This document shows, piece after piece, positions 22,351 to 33,235 of a DNA stretch of 64,000 nucleotides. Both the position numbers and the translations under genes were made by a program. The stretch's first letter is position 1; each line of letters begins with the position of its first letter. A model generated the notes under the pieces. That model saw only the letters and a list, made by a program, of their open reading frames with translations. It did no database searches and was not told the origin of the DNA. This stretch comes from Leptidea sinapis (Eukaryota; Arthropoda; Insecta; Lepidoptera; Pieridae): the NCBI RefSeq assembly GCF_905404315.1, contig NC_066310.1, positions 3,906,001-3,970,000 on the forward strand, read 5' to 3'.

Positions 22351-22975
22351 AAAAATTGTATTGATTTCCTGGGCTTCGATTCGTCCCTACAAAAAATAAC
22401 CTCTTTGGGACCACTTACTTTCTACTCTAACCCTTAGGTACAATTCACTACTATTATTAACTTTCAAACCTGCCTATATCTCAGGCAATATCAAAGTAAA
22501 GGGGGTCTATATTTCCATTCAAGACGCAATGGTAGATGATATTGTAGAGATACCGGGATTCAAATGATTTGAATTTGGAATGTTTAGATTCGTGTCAAAA
22601 TTCTTTGTATATTGACATTATAAAGAGATTTTATACGAAAAACGTATTTTCATCGGCCTCGCATCGAATTTCAAACTGGCCCAATTTCAAAGCCTTTGGT
22701 TTATTTAACACTTTCAAATATTTTTACGATCCGCTGATAAGAAAACGTCAAGTGATACTGATTTGTCGACGAGGGTTAAAAATGAAAATCACTTTATGCA
22801 TTAAGGTGATGGAAATCACACTAATATTGAATGTCAAAAGTTTTTTTCGTTTTAACATTTACCATCACTCTGGAAAAGGTAAAGGTTTAATTAGAAAAGG
22901 TGGCTAGAAAGAAACTCATTGCCTCAAGATAAATGAAAATTTACAGCTTCCTGGTTTTACAAATTATTTAAATCC
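22351..22975. other. Intron 3 sequence with nothing recognised
   Basis: The 112-codon frame at 22569-22907 has no recognisable domain and looks like chance. Confidence 0.4.
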
Positions 22976-23234
22976 TTACTAATATTAGAAATGTGAATGT
23001 CAGTCTGTTTGTTACGCCGGAGTTACTAAACCGATTTTTATGAAATTTGCTACAGTGATAGACTAGAGATTGAGAAAGGATGTCCATATAGAAAAATCCA
23101 TGGTTTCCTGGGAACGGGAGCGAAAACGGGAACCGGAACTGGAATAAGACATGATAATCTTTAATTCCAAACTTGCTTATTATTTTTAAAAACCCTTTAT
23201 CTACGCGGACGACCTTCACTAATATCAGCTAGTT
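22976..23234 (+). mobile_element. Lep1-type Helitron-like element
   Basis: Starts actaatattagaaatgtgaa, contains ccgatttttatgaaatttgc and cgggagcgaaaacgggaac, ends ctacgcggacgacc ... agctagtt. Same family as 11416-11806, opposite orientation. Confidence 0.8.
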
Positions 23235-23514
23235 ACAATATAAGTTACAGCTAGTTACAATAAGTGGTGCAACAAAATACTTAATAACTTACACGAGTAA
23301 GTTAAGTTAAGCTATGTAAATTAATAAATAAAAACACAAGAATTATAATCGGAGCTTTAGAGATTAATCTAATATTAATTAAATTCAGATTAATGAGAAA
23401 AGAAATTGAAAAATAATATTTTTATTTTGCAGGGGCTTTTTTTATTCTTATTTATTTTATTTATTCAAATTTAAACATCGTTATACTATTGACTTATATA
23501 ACGTAACATTGAAA

Positions 23515-23805
23515 GGATGTTATACCCTTTTTTTTGATGTTAACTCCTTCGAAACGGCTTGACCGATTCTCATGAAATTTTAAGTGCATATTGGGTAGGT
23601 ATGAGAATCGGACAACATCTATTTTTCATCCCCCTAAATGTTAAGGGTGGTCCACGACAAGTTTTTTTTTTGTTAATTTGTTTGATTATAAGTCAGCATT
23701 AAAAAATACATACAACTTCAAATTTTCACCCGTCTACGATCAACGGTTACTTTTGTATCGCGATTTTAATATCGGCAATACAACGTTTGCTGGGTCAGCT
23801 AGTAA
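23515..23805 (+). mobile_element. Helitron-like element, second subfamily
   Basis: Contains cgattctcatgaaatttt, ttagggtggtccac-like sequence and ends caacgtttgctgggtcagctagt, matching the inverted copies at 41090-41540 and 45845-46050. Confidence 0.75.
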
Positions 23806-25098
23806 TAAATAATATTCTGTCCAAGAATCAGATGATAAATACCTAAACGCTTATGATTATTTCGATCTTTGGAAACAACAAAAACGGATGTTGGATGTTA
23901 AATGTTGCGGATGTCCATGTGTGTTTCCCTTACCACGTCCCATCACGTGCCCGTTGCCTGTATGTTAAAAAAAGCGGCCAAGTGCTAGTAGAACTCGCCC
24001 GTGAAGGGTTCCGTAGCATTAAGTAATATAATATACAAGTTCTTGTAGGTCGTTCTAACTTTGATAGATGTTTTAATAATAGTGTATTTTTTTTTAATTA
24101 AGTTATTCATGACGTATTAAAAACTACTTACTAGATGTCGTTCAAACCAATTTTCGGTGAAAGTTTGCATGGTAATGTAAGTACTTACATCATATATTTT
24201 TTTTAGTTTTGTCATTCTCTTATTTTCGAAGTTACAGGAGGGGATACACATTTTACCACTTTGGAAGTGAGTCTCGCGCAAACTATTCAGTTTAGAAAAA
24301 AATCATATTAGAAATATCATTTCCATACATACGAGTACCTACCCACATGTATGGGTTATGAAGAAAAATAAAAAAGTTTTTGAGTTTCATTTCTAAGTGT
24401 GGGGAATAATTTAATAATTTGGGACCCCAAAAATTTATTGTTCTTTTTCTATTTTTGTGTGAAAATCTTTATGTGTTACACATCAACATACCAAGTTTCA
24501 ACAGTATAGTATTATAGTTTCGGAAAAAAGTGGCTGTAACATACGGACCGACAGACAGAAAGACATGACGAATCAATAAGGGTTCCGTTTTTTGCCATTT
24601 GGCTACCAAACCTAAAAAACCTTTTCCAATTATTTTATTACTTTTGGGTCCAAAATATATGTATCTAATCAAATGCTAATTAATATAGTTTCAAACTACA
24701 ACCGCTTTCAATAAATCGCATTTCAAACAGATAATTATGTTTTAGACCATATCCACTAACGAATCACGCCGAACAAACTTTTATAATTACCAATCAGGAT
24801 CCATTGTTGAAGCTATTTGTCAGCGCTTCCAAACTATAATTGTCAACATAGCTCGATGATATGTTAAGCATAATTTAGATTTATAATTACGATTACATAT
24901 AATTTATGAGTTGTAGGTTATAGTTTACCAAATAGATAATACATTTATGAATTATAATGTTAAATAATAGACCAAAAGGCATTACTTTCAATTAAAAAAT
25001 CGATATGAGGAGGTGTCCTCAATAGAGGCCGGAAGTTTCATGGGAAATCGTGTATAATATATCGATATTTAGTTTTCAAGACCATATTGTAGAAATAA
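23806..25098. other. Intron 3 sequence with nothing recognised
   Basis: Includes agcggccaagtgctagtagaactcgcccgtg near 23974 and tggctgtaacatacggaccgacagacag near 24530, which look like fragments of dispersed repeats. No gene. Confidence 0.35.
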
Positions 25099-25492
25099 TA
25101 CGCTGCGTTGGAGGATGTCTTTAAGCTTCTGGACTCGAACGGGCTTAGCATCAATATCAACTCACCTTCGATTCGCAGTCGATATCGTAATCATGGCAGA
25201 GACCATGGAATACTTAAGCCATATGCTCGATGGCCTCAATACAGCATCCCAAGCAGTAGGTCTCAAAATGAACATGGACAAGACGAAAATCATGTCAAAT
25301 GTCCATGTCGCACCTACTCCCGTAACAATTGGGTACTGTACTCTCGAAATTGTTGACGATTACGACTATCTTGGACAAACAATCCAGTTAGGCGGGTCCA
25401 ATTTCACGTAAGAGGTCACTCGTCGAATCCAACTCGGATGGGCAGCATTCGGGAAGCTCCGTAAAATCTTCTCGTCCCAAATACTGCAGTGT
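25099..25492 (+). mobile_element. RTE-type LINE, 5' piece (host of the nested insertion)
   Basis: Frames here read LRFAVDIVIMAETMEYLSHMLDGLN, then GLKMNMDKTKIMSN and DDYDYLGQTIQLGGSNFT, the palm-to-thumb part of an RTE-like reverse transcriptase; the catalytic FADD is changed to FAVD. It is interrupted at 25492 by LINE-A and resumes at 28420. Confidence 0.85.
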
Positions 25493-28414
25493 GCTGCCCC
25501 GGGGCGTAAAAAGAATAGGGTAGTCCAAGGTCCAAGGGTGTCGTAAGAGGCGACTACGGGCTTTTTGAAAGTGGGAGAGTCACGCTGCTGACGTCAGCAC
25601 AATCGGGCCAGACTCGTCCGGGTTACTTACCACACTCGCACAGAATACCGGCGTGAAGTAGCGGCCTAGTGCCGCTATGTTTCGCATAGGTTAGTGTCGA
25701 GGGATATCTCGACCTAGCGATACGTCATATTTAACGTACCCCGGGTATAAAATTGAGCATAATTTCATGCATCATGCCGGGGTATGTGTGTACGTTAGGG
25801 AGGATATCTGCTGTCGCCGTCTCGGCAATTTTGAGGGTAGGGGCCTGTCTACTCTCTGGCTCCGCGAAGATTTAGAGGACCGCGTCCGCATCTATGCGTG
25901 AGTCTACAGGTCCCATAGTGGTAACACAGAAACGGATCACCTCATGAGCTGCGTTCAAGCGGCATTTGATGACGTGCTTGCTCAGATCCCCTCCGCTGAA
26001 ATCGTGGTCTTGGGTGATTTCAACGGGCACAATGCCGAATGGCTTGGATCACGTACCACAGACTACGCAGGGCGATCTGTGCATAATTTTGCATTGGCGT
26101 ATGGTCTGTCCCAATTGGTTGAGTCGCCGACGCGGCTCCCGGATGTGGATAGCCACATGCCATCATTATTAGATCTTCTGCTGACTACACATCCCGATGG
26201 TTACCAGGTCTCTGTCGACGCCCCTCTCGGAACGTCCGACCATTGCCTGGTCAGGAGTGTAGTGCCTATCCGACGCCACCGTCGCAGACCACCAGCGAAC
26301 CGCCGCGTTTGGCACTACAAGTCAGCAGATTGGGATAGGATGCATGCATGGGATTGCATCCTACCCTTGGGGCAGGGTTTGTTTCCCTTCGGATGATCCT
26401 AGTGCCTGCGCCGTTGCAGTAGCCGATGTGATACTGCAGGGCATGGATATTTTTATACCAAGCTCTGTAGTACCGATCGGTGGCAGATCACAGCCCTGGT
26501 TCGATGCGTCAGTTAAAGCAGCATCTGACTGCAAAAAACAGGCGTATCGAACTTGGGTTGCGGCGCTAGGCTCAAAGGATCCGAACTGCAAAGTTCTGAA
26601 GAGGAAATATAACCGTGCCTCCAGATTTTTAAGCGGCAAATCGCCCGTGCGAAATCGAAGCACGTCGTCAAAATTGGCGAGCAGCTTTCCAGTTACCCGA
26701 CCGGAACACGCAAGTTCTGGTCGTTGTCGAAAGCTGCTCTTGGTAAATTCAACCAGCCGTCCATGCCGCCGTTGCACATGAGGAATGACACCCTGGCCCA
26801 TACGGCAAAAGAGAAACCCGATCTCCTGTGCACTCTTTTTGCCTCCAACTCGATTCTTGATGACAACGGAAAAATACCGCCGACCATCCCGCGGTGTCAG
26901 AGCTCCATGCCTGAACTACAGTTCCGACAGAAAACTGTTAGGCGAGCTCTGTTTTCGTTGGACGTCAGGAAGTCGAACGGGCCGGATGGCATTTCTCCAA
27001 TCGTGTTTAGAACGTGTGCCTCTGAGTTGACGCCGGTGCTAACGCGTTTATTCCGGCACTCTTATTCAAAAGGCGTAGTGCCTGATTCATGGAAGTCAGC
27101 CCTTCCCGATCCCAAAAAAAGGAGACAGTTCGGATCCGGCAAACTACAGACCTATTGCTATTACCTCCCTACTCTCCAAAATCATGGAGAGCATAATTAA
27201 CCGCCAGCTCTTGGTATACCTTGAGGGTCACCAGTTGATCAACGACCGGCAGTACGGCTTTCGCCATGGTTGGTCGACTGGCGATCTTCTGGTATACCTA
27301 ACACATAGATGGGCGGCGGCTATTGAAAGCAAGGGGGAAGGCCTGGCAGTTGGTCTGGATATAGCGAAGGCCTTTGATCGTGTATGGCACAATTTGGGCT
27401 TCCCGAGAGCTTATGCAAGTGGACCTCCAGCTTCCTCACTGGGCGCAGCATACAGGTCGTTATCGACGGTTATTGCTCGAATCCCAAGCCCGTGAACGCT
27501 GAAGTGCCCCAAGGCTGTGTGCTATCTCCCACGCTGTTTCTTCTGCATATCAATGATATGTTGGACACCGCCAACATGCATTGCTATGCAGACGACAGCA
27601 CTGGTGATGCCGTATACACGGGCCATGCAGGTCTCTCTCGGGAAAACGTCGACCAGTGCCGGGAGAAACTTGTGTCTTCTATCGAGTCCTCTCTCGAGAA
27701 GGTCGCGGAATGGGGTAAGTTGAACCTTGTCCAATTTAACCCCCAGAAGACTCAAGTTTGCGCGTTTACCACTAAAAAAAACCCCATTTGCCATATCACC
27801 GCTCTTCGAGAACACTTCCCTTAAAGCCTCGCCTAGTATCGGAATACTGGGCGTCGAAATCTCGAGCAATTGCCAATTCCGTGGCCATCTGGAGGGCAAA
27901 GCCAAACTGGCTTTAAAGAAACTGGGCGTCATAAATAGAGCACGGCAATACTTCAAGCCGGCCCACATTCTAGCGCTCTACAAAGCGCAGGTCCGACCTC
28001 ACATGGAGTATTGCTGTCATCTCTGGTCTGGCGCACCCCAGTATCAGCTCGATCCATTTGACCGCGTGCTACCGCATTTATCACGGGGAGTGTTCCGAAG
28101 AGCTGTTCAACCTGATTCCTGCCGCCGAATTTCACCTTCGCACGACACGCCACAAGTTACGATATCATCCCCACCATCTGGATGTGTGGCGTTCCTCCAC
28201 AGTGCGGTTTTCAAGCAGCTTTCTTCCTCGTACTACGAAGCTGTGGAATGAGCGACATGGGTACCTTCAAGAAAACCGCGTACACCTTCCTTAAAGGCCG
28301 GCAACGCTCTTGTGATTCCTCTGGTATTGCAAGAGAGTGTGGGCGGCGGTGATCACTTAACACCAGGTGACCCGTACGCTCGTTTGTCCTCCTATTCCAT
28401 AAAAGAAAAAAAAA
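25493..28414 (+). mobile_element. LINE-A, longest copy (5' UTR, APE endonuclease, reverse transcriptase, poly(A))
   Basis: 2922 bp inserted in the RTE element, flanked by the 5-bp duplication agtgt (25488-25492 and 28415-28419). Order: GC-rich 5' region (gctgccccggggcgtaaaaag); APE endonuclease with VVLGDFNGHNAEWLG and TSDHCLVRS (25950-26320); linker; reverse transcriptase with GPDGISP, RQYGFRHGWSTGD, LDIAKAFDRVWH, VPQGCVLSPTLFLLHIND, CYADDSTG (26940-27610); C-terminal region (27840-28300); 3' UTR and A-rich tail at 28398-28415. Frameshifts near 26370, 26640, 27108, 27400, 27780 and 28060 and a stop near 25898 kill it. Normal elements of this type are 4-5 kb, so the 5' part is probably internally deleted. 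Confidence 0.9.
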
Positions 28415-28419
28415 AGTGT

Positions 28420-28840
28420 CTGAAGACGAAGGTTTTCAAACAGTGTGTGTTGCCAGTGATGACTTACGGTACGCAGATGTGGTCGCTCATTATAGGCCTT
28501 ATGAGGAAGCTCATTGTCGCTAAGAGAGCAATAGAGAGGGCTATGCTCGGAGTCTCCCTGCGAGATCGAATCAGAAATGAGGAGATCGGCAGGAGAACCA
28601 AAGTCACCGTAGTCAAAACATAGCACAAATGATTGCGAAACGGAAGTTGCAGTGGGCACGGCATATAGTTTGACGAACTGGCCGGTGGGGCAGAAAAGTC
28701 CTCGAATGGCGTACCGGAAAAGGCAGTGTTAGTAGGCCCGCCACAAGATGCACCGACGATCTGGTCAAGATCGCCGGAATACGTTGGACGAGGGCAGCGC
28801 AGGACTGGGCGTCTTCCGGCTGATGATGTTTTTAAATAGG
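28420..28840 (+). mobile_element. RTE-type LINE, 3' piece
   Basis: Continues the 25492 frame: LKTKVFKQCVLPVMTYGTQMWSL, RAIERAMLGVSLRDRIRNEEI, then after frameshifts the TDDLVKIAG-like C-terminus. Dead. The two halves together cover only the C-terminal half of an RTE protein. Confidence 0.85.
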
Positions 28841-29527
28841 TGGAAACTCTATCCAAATATAGTAATACCAATTGTGTATGATTTAAATAACTAAGAACTT
28901 TTCCGATGTGGTGGTAAAATCTTTGAGTCGTCTTCTATTCTTCTTTATTTTTGGATCAGGAATCAAATCAAGTAAAAAAAAATTACTGTTTAATTATGTG
29001 AGTCTGTGATGGAAGTACGAAATTACCATACCAATACATCGAAATTTCTGATTAAGGCCGCTATCGCAAGAAATCGCCAAAATACCGGATAATTGAAACC
29101 ATCTCTTGACTGTTTATATAAATCTTAAATCTTTACAAACAATAATTATATACATTTCTATTTTTTAGAGACAGTCCTAAAAAAATCAGCAAAATACCCC
29201 TAATTTTTACAATTGGAGCCATGATAATCTTTCAATCTAGATAAAAATTGTACGAAAATTTATTAATTATACACCAATACTATTTAACTTGACATAGTTT
29301 TGTTAGTTTTGTAAAGAAAATGGTATTATGTTTGTAATAAATTAAAAGTGCTTCTAATTCTGAATTAAAACGACGCGATGGCGAGAGGTAAGCTAGCTCC
29401 ACTCGATTCCTCGAGACCGTTGGCTTGGTCGCAAGCATTAAAAAAACCGTATTTTCATCGGCCTATCACAACGTGAGCGTGTGAATAGATCGTACAAGTC
29501 GTATTTAAATGTTTAAATAATAATTGT
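28841..29527. other. Intron 3 sequence with nothing recognised
   Basis: AT-rich; no feature that I can support. Confidence 0.4.
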
Positions 29528-29838
29528 TAATTTTTTTTTGTGAAAATAAGGGAAGCGACGAGCAGAACGTTCAGCTGATGGTAATTGATACGCCCTGCCC
29601 AATACAATGCAGTGCCGCTCAGGATTCTTGAAAAACACCAACAATTCTGAGCGGCACTACAACTGCGCTCGTCACCTTGAGACATAAGATGTTAAGTCTC
29701 ATTTGCCCAGTAATTTCACTAGCTACGGCGCCCTTCAGACCGAAACACAGTAATGCTTATACATTTCTGCTTTACGGCTGAAATAGGCGCCGTTGTGTTA
29801 CCCATAATCTAGCCGGAATCCTATGCAAAGGAGCCTGG
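29528..29838 (-). mobile_element. S1 SINE-like element
   Basis: Near full-length S1 copy: T-run, gaaaataaggg, hairpin arms gtgccgctcag and ctgagcggcac, end gcaaaggagcctgg. Confidence 0.85.
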
Positions 29839-29852
29839 TGTTATAATTATTG

Positions 29853-30078
29853 CTTAGATAATTTATACGTCTAAATAGAGTCTTTTGCTGTATGGCAACC
29901 GATAAAAACAGGCCAGGATATTAGTTAAGTGTGCGTGACAAGCTACGTCTTACACTCGCGATTTGTATGACACTTTGTGTCAGGGTGCGTGATAGCTCAA
30001 AATAGAGGTTAGTCCTGAACTCAATTTTCGACGTTTTAATAGCTGTTATTGTCTATCTAGACGTATAAATTATCTAAG
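29853..30078. mobile_element. MITE M2, complete copy
   Basis: The terminal inverted repeats cttagataatttatacgtcta and tagacgtataaattatctaag are exact complements (21 bp), enclosing about 185 bp with no ORF. It sits 14 bp from the end of the preceding S1. No clear target duplication. Confidence 0.8.
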
Positions 30079-30239
30079 AATAATTTATGACTAAAAAAAA
30101 TTAAGATATTCAAATTATTTTATATGGAGTAATATTAACGTTAAATTTTTGGAGGAATATTAAACTAACGTTTAGGTTTAAACTGAAAATTCCGAGATCG
30201 ATTTATGTTTTTTGGTTACGACATGTGATTTGGAAAAAA

Positions 30240-30545
30240 GGATTGTGTGGTTTAATGAAACCTCGGTAAAAGTGAAATTTTTTCACATTATAGGCTTTTA
30301 ACTAAAAATATTTGGAAAAATATTCCATTAAGAGTATAAAAATCGCTTTATCAATCTTAATTTTATACATGGAAAATTGGAATGATAATGGGAATTAATA
30401 AAATTAGACTAAGTCTCCAACTAAAGTAGTCATAGTCTATACGGTCAGCTGCTGCGAACTATAGGCGCCGCCCGACCGTCACGCGACATGCAACACACAG
30501 ACCAAACAGTTTGAGACGATGTAATAAAAGTTTCATTTAAAAAAA
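30240..30545 (-). repeat. Inverted copy of the 368-bp repeat
   Basis: Matches 5681-6410 in reverse: ggattgtgtggtttaatgaaacc at the left, tataggcgccgcccgaccgt near 30461, agacgatgtaataaaagtttc at the right. Confidence 0.75.
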
Positions 30546-30720
30546 AAAGGACACCACTGTTGTATATGTAGTGGCAAATATTGTGTTTTAAGTATTTAGT
30601 TTTATTGCAACACTCTAATTTATACTTGATAGCCTGTACTCGCAATGTCAAACGTCAATGTCAATTAGTCAGTCGGAACGTCGTCTTCAAATAAAGCAAT
30701 AAACAGGATCTGAGTAATTG

Positions 30721-30728
30721 TGACGTCA
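30721..30728. promoter_or_regulatory. CRE-like palindrome TGACGTCA
   Basis: Exact consensus of the CREB/ATF site, in a low-repeat stretch of a neuronal-type gene. One 8-mer can occur by chance; function is not shown. Confidence 0.25.
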
Positions 30729-30847
30729 CAATCAGACGAACAGATAAGAACCCTTCTCTATTGACATGTAATTTGTACGGCAGATTGATTAAAGCCGATA
30801 TTAGAATCGCTTGACGACTTGGGGAGATTTCCCACGTTTGCCACCCC

Positions 30848-30855
30848 ATGCAAAT
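30848..30855 (+). promoter_or_regulatory. Octamer ATGCAAAT
   Basis: Exact POU-domain octamer, 120 bp from the CRE-like site. Chance occurrence is possible. Confidence 0.2.
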
Positions 30856-31134
30856 TGCTCAGAAACTTTACCCTTTCCCCGTTTTTTATTACCCACATTT
30901 ATCATTCGTTCCATATCAATTTGACGGGCATCATTTTAGTACGGCACTCTGTGGAAATGGGATCGCTTTTTCCACAAACATCTAGGTTTCTGCCTTGAAC
31001 AATCTAGGTTTTCTTCAAGAATTTATTTTATTCTTAATTTTGTTTTGTGTTGCGGTTTTAAATTTAAATTAAATATTTGTATACGTTACACGCCAAACTC
31101 AAATGACTTGTTTGTATTTTTTATTCTGCACTGA

Positions 31135-31228
31135 ATATTTTTCTGCTGTGAAGCAGTAATGTGCAAGCATATTAAAGCCGTAGGTAGTGAAATTTTGCTC
31201 ATCTCGTCACTTTTTCTCATAAAAAATT
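31135..31228 (+). mobile_element. S1 remnant
   Basis: Decayed S1: ctgctgtgaagcagtaatgtg, gtaggtagtgaaattt, then a shortened tail ctcataaaaaa. Confidence 0.6.
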
Positions 31229-32302
31229 ATCACTTATTACTTAGCACCTAGGCCTGAGAAGCAAAGAAAGATCTTTCTATGATATTTATTTATTTATATT
31301 CTTAGATTATATCTAATATTGTATCTCTAAAACTTTTTTTCTTCGAATTATTCATACTTATCTCCAGAAAATACATATATGATAATACGTTTACTAATAA
31401 TTATCAATATCATGTCATCAACATTATTATTTTGATAGTTTTACAAGAAATACAGAGGAACTTAATAGTTCCACTGTATTTCTATATTTTATTCCAACTA
31501 TAATATTATGTCTGTTAAGTTTTCACATCTGATTTACTTTTGGCACCATTGTCAAACTGACAAACGACAATCTCACATTGCATATTATCGAATGATTTGT
31601 CAAAGACAATTGGTGGACCATGCATTTGAGCAATGCGCCACAACTCACAGTTGGGTATACACGATCTCGTATAGAGTAGAAGTTTTAAGAATTGTTAAAG
31701 TGAAACCAGTCGGTTTCATTCTGTTACTTTGATAACTTCTTTTACTTTCACTAACTTCGATAATATTGTATTACAGATCATGTCTGTTTCGCATTAGTTG
31801 ATTTGCAAATTATAAAAGAGTTATGCATTTGTCCACCCTTGCAATCCAATCAATACCGTTGTTTCATTTATATTTTATAACGCGTTAAGGAGAACGTGCA
31901 CGAAACTAATAAATAGCTTTAACCCTCGTCGGTACTATTAATTACAAAGGCCGTGAACTTTCTGGAAACTTATAGAACTTCTTGAAAGTTAACGTCAATT
32001 GGGTACGTCAAGCGTACTCTTAAAGCGGCTTTAATTATTGTCTTCCTGCAATTGTGTTTCAAATTAGTAAGAGCATTCATCACGCAAGTTTTGCCATATA
32101 TTGCTTTAGGAGTTACCTTGGCTGATTACCTGATGCAATACCAGCTTGCAATAGCTGAAGAAGAACCCCGGCCCATTAGCAGGGCAATATATAATTATAA
32201 CTTAAACAAAATTGTCATACGACTAGCCACTTTGAAATACCTGCTCTACTAAACTTGCAGGATAAACAAACAACCAGAATGTAAACAGTAATTAATATAA
32301 AA
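31229..32302. other. Intron 3 sequence with nothing recognised
   Basis: Short frames at 31508-31732 and 32052-32252 have no recognisable domain. Confidence 0.4.
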
Positions 32303-32721
32303 AGCCACTCAGATTGTCGGGGACCCAGTGCTCTGTGAACGGCTGGATCACTTGGCTTTGCGTAGAGACTTCGCTTCATTGGGTATCGCTGCATTTATTA
32401 GTGAAAGAGTCCAAAGAGCTGTTTTACATGATTTCTGTCGTCGAATTCCACCTTTGCACGACACGCCACAAGTTAGGATATCATCCCCACCATCTGGGTG
32501 TGTGGCGGTCCTCCACAGTGCGGTTTTAAGGGTTTTTATTCCTCGTACTACAGAGCTGTGGAATGAGCTTCCTTGTGCGGTGTTTCCGGGATGATACGAC
32601 ACGGTTAAAAAAAAGCGCATACACCTTCCTAAAAGCCCGGCAACGCTGCTGTGATTTCTCTGGTGTTGCAAGAGAATGTGGGCGGCGGTGATCACTTAAC
32701 ACCAGGTGACCCGTACGCTCA
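32303..32721 (+). mobile_element. LINE-A 3' fragment
   Basis: Starts at attgtcggggacccagtgctc, continues CERLDHLALRRD and HHLGVWRSSTVRF frames, ends ggtgacccgtacgctc without poly(A). Broken by several frameshifts. Confidence 0.85.
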
Positions 32722-32858
32722 TAATTTCGACTTCACCAAAATCTAGCCAATTTCAGAGTGAGGTAGGCTACTAGTTTTAATGGTAATATTCATTGCTTAT
32801 AAACAATACTTTTTCTTTCATTTTTTTTAAATTTTCAAACAAATATACATGCTGTTAG

Positions 32859-33227
32859 CACGGACGAGTAAAAAAAGGAGGACTCCGTGTCACCTTACAT
32901 TACAGTGACGCACCAAAACAAGCCGTTAAACGTGTAAATACATAGCTCCATTCACACACTTACACTAATACAAGCCGATCGGCCGCCATTATGATAACAT
33001 CGTCTGTGACAGTTCAGTTTGCGCGCTATAAAATATCTTAAAAATGCCGTCATGCGTTGTGAAAAAGTGTAAAAACAATACTATAAAAGTATTTGTGGCC
33101 CACATGATTATTTAAGAGAGAAAAAATTGTGTAACTGGTATCCCCCGTAACCGCACACACACTAGCATAAAGGTGCTTCACTTGTTAATATCACGGCGCG
33201 GAGTCCTTCTTTTTTTACTCGTCCGTG
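32859..33227 (+). mobile_element. P-element-like MITE with 31-bp TIRs and THAP start
   Basis: The terminal inverted repeats are 31 bp with two mismatches: cacggacgagtaaaaaaagg at 32859 and its complement ending gtccgtg at 33227. An exact 8-bp direct repeat gctgttag flanks it (32851-32858, 33228-33235). P elements have 31-bp TIRs beginning CA and make 8-bp duplications. Inside, a frame from 33044 reads MPSCVVKKCKNNTIKVF and stops at 33113; this is a THAP zinc-finger start (Cys4, Cys9). A TATAAAA lies at 33026. The rest of the transposase is missing, so it is a non-autonomous deletion derivative. Confidence 0.85.
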
Positions 33228-33235
33228 GCTGTTAG

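Larger units (their letters stand above)
30546..31134. other. Low-repeat intron stretch with candidate regulatory motifs
   Basis: No repeat recognised. It carries a palindromic TGACGTCA and an ATGCAAAT octamer within 130 bp. Could be an enhancer; inference only. Confidence 0.4.
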
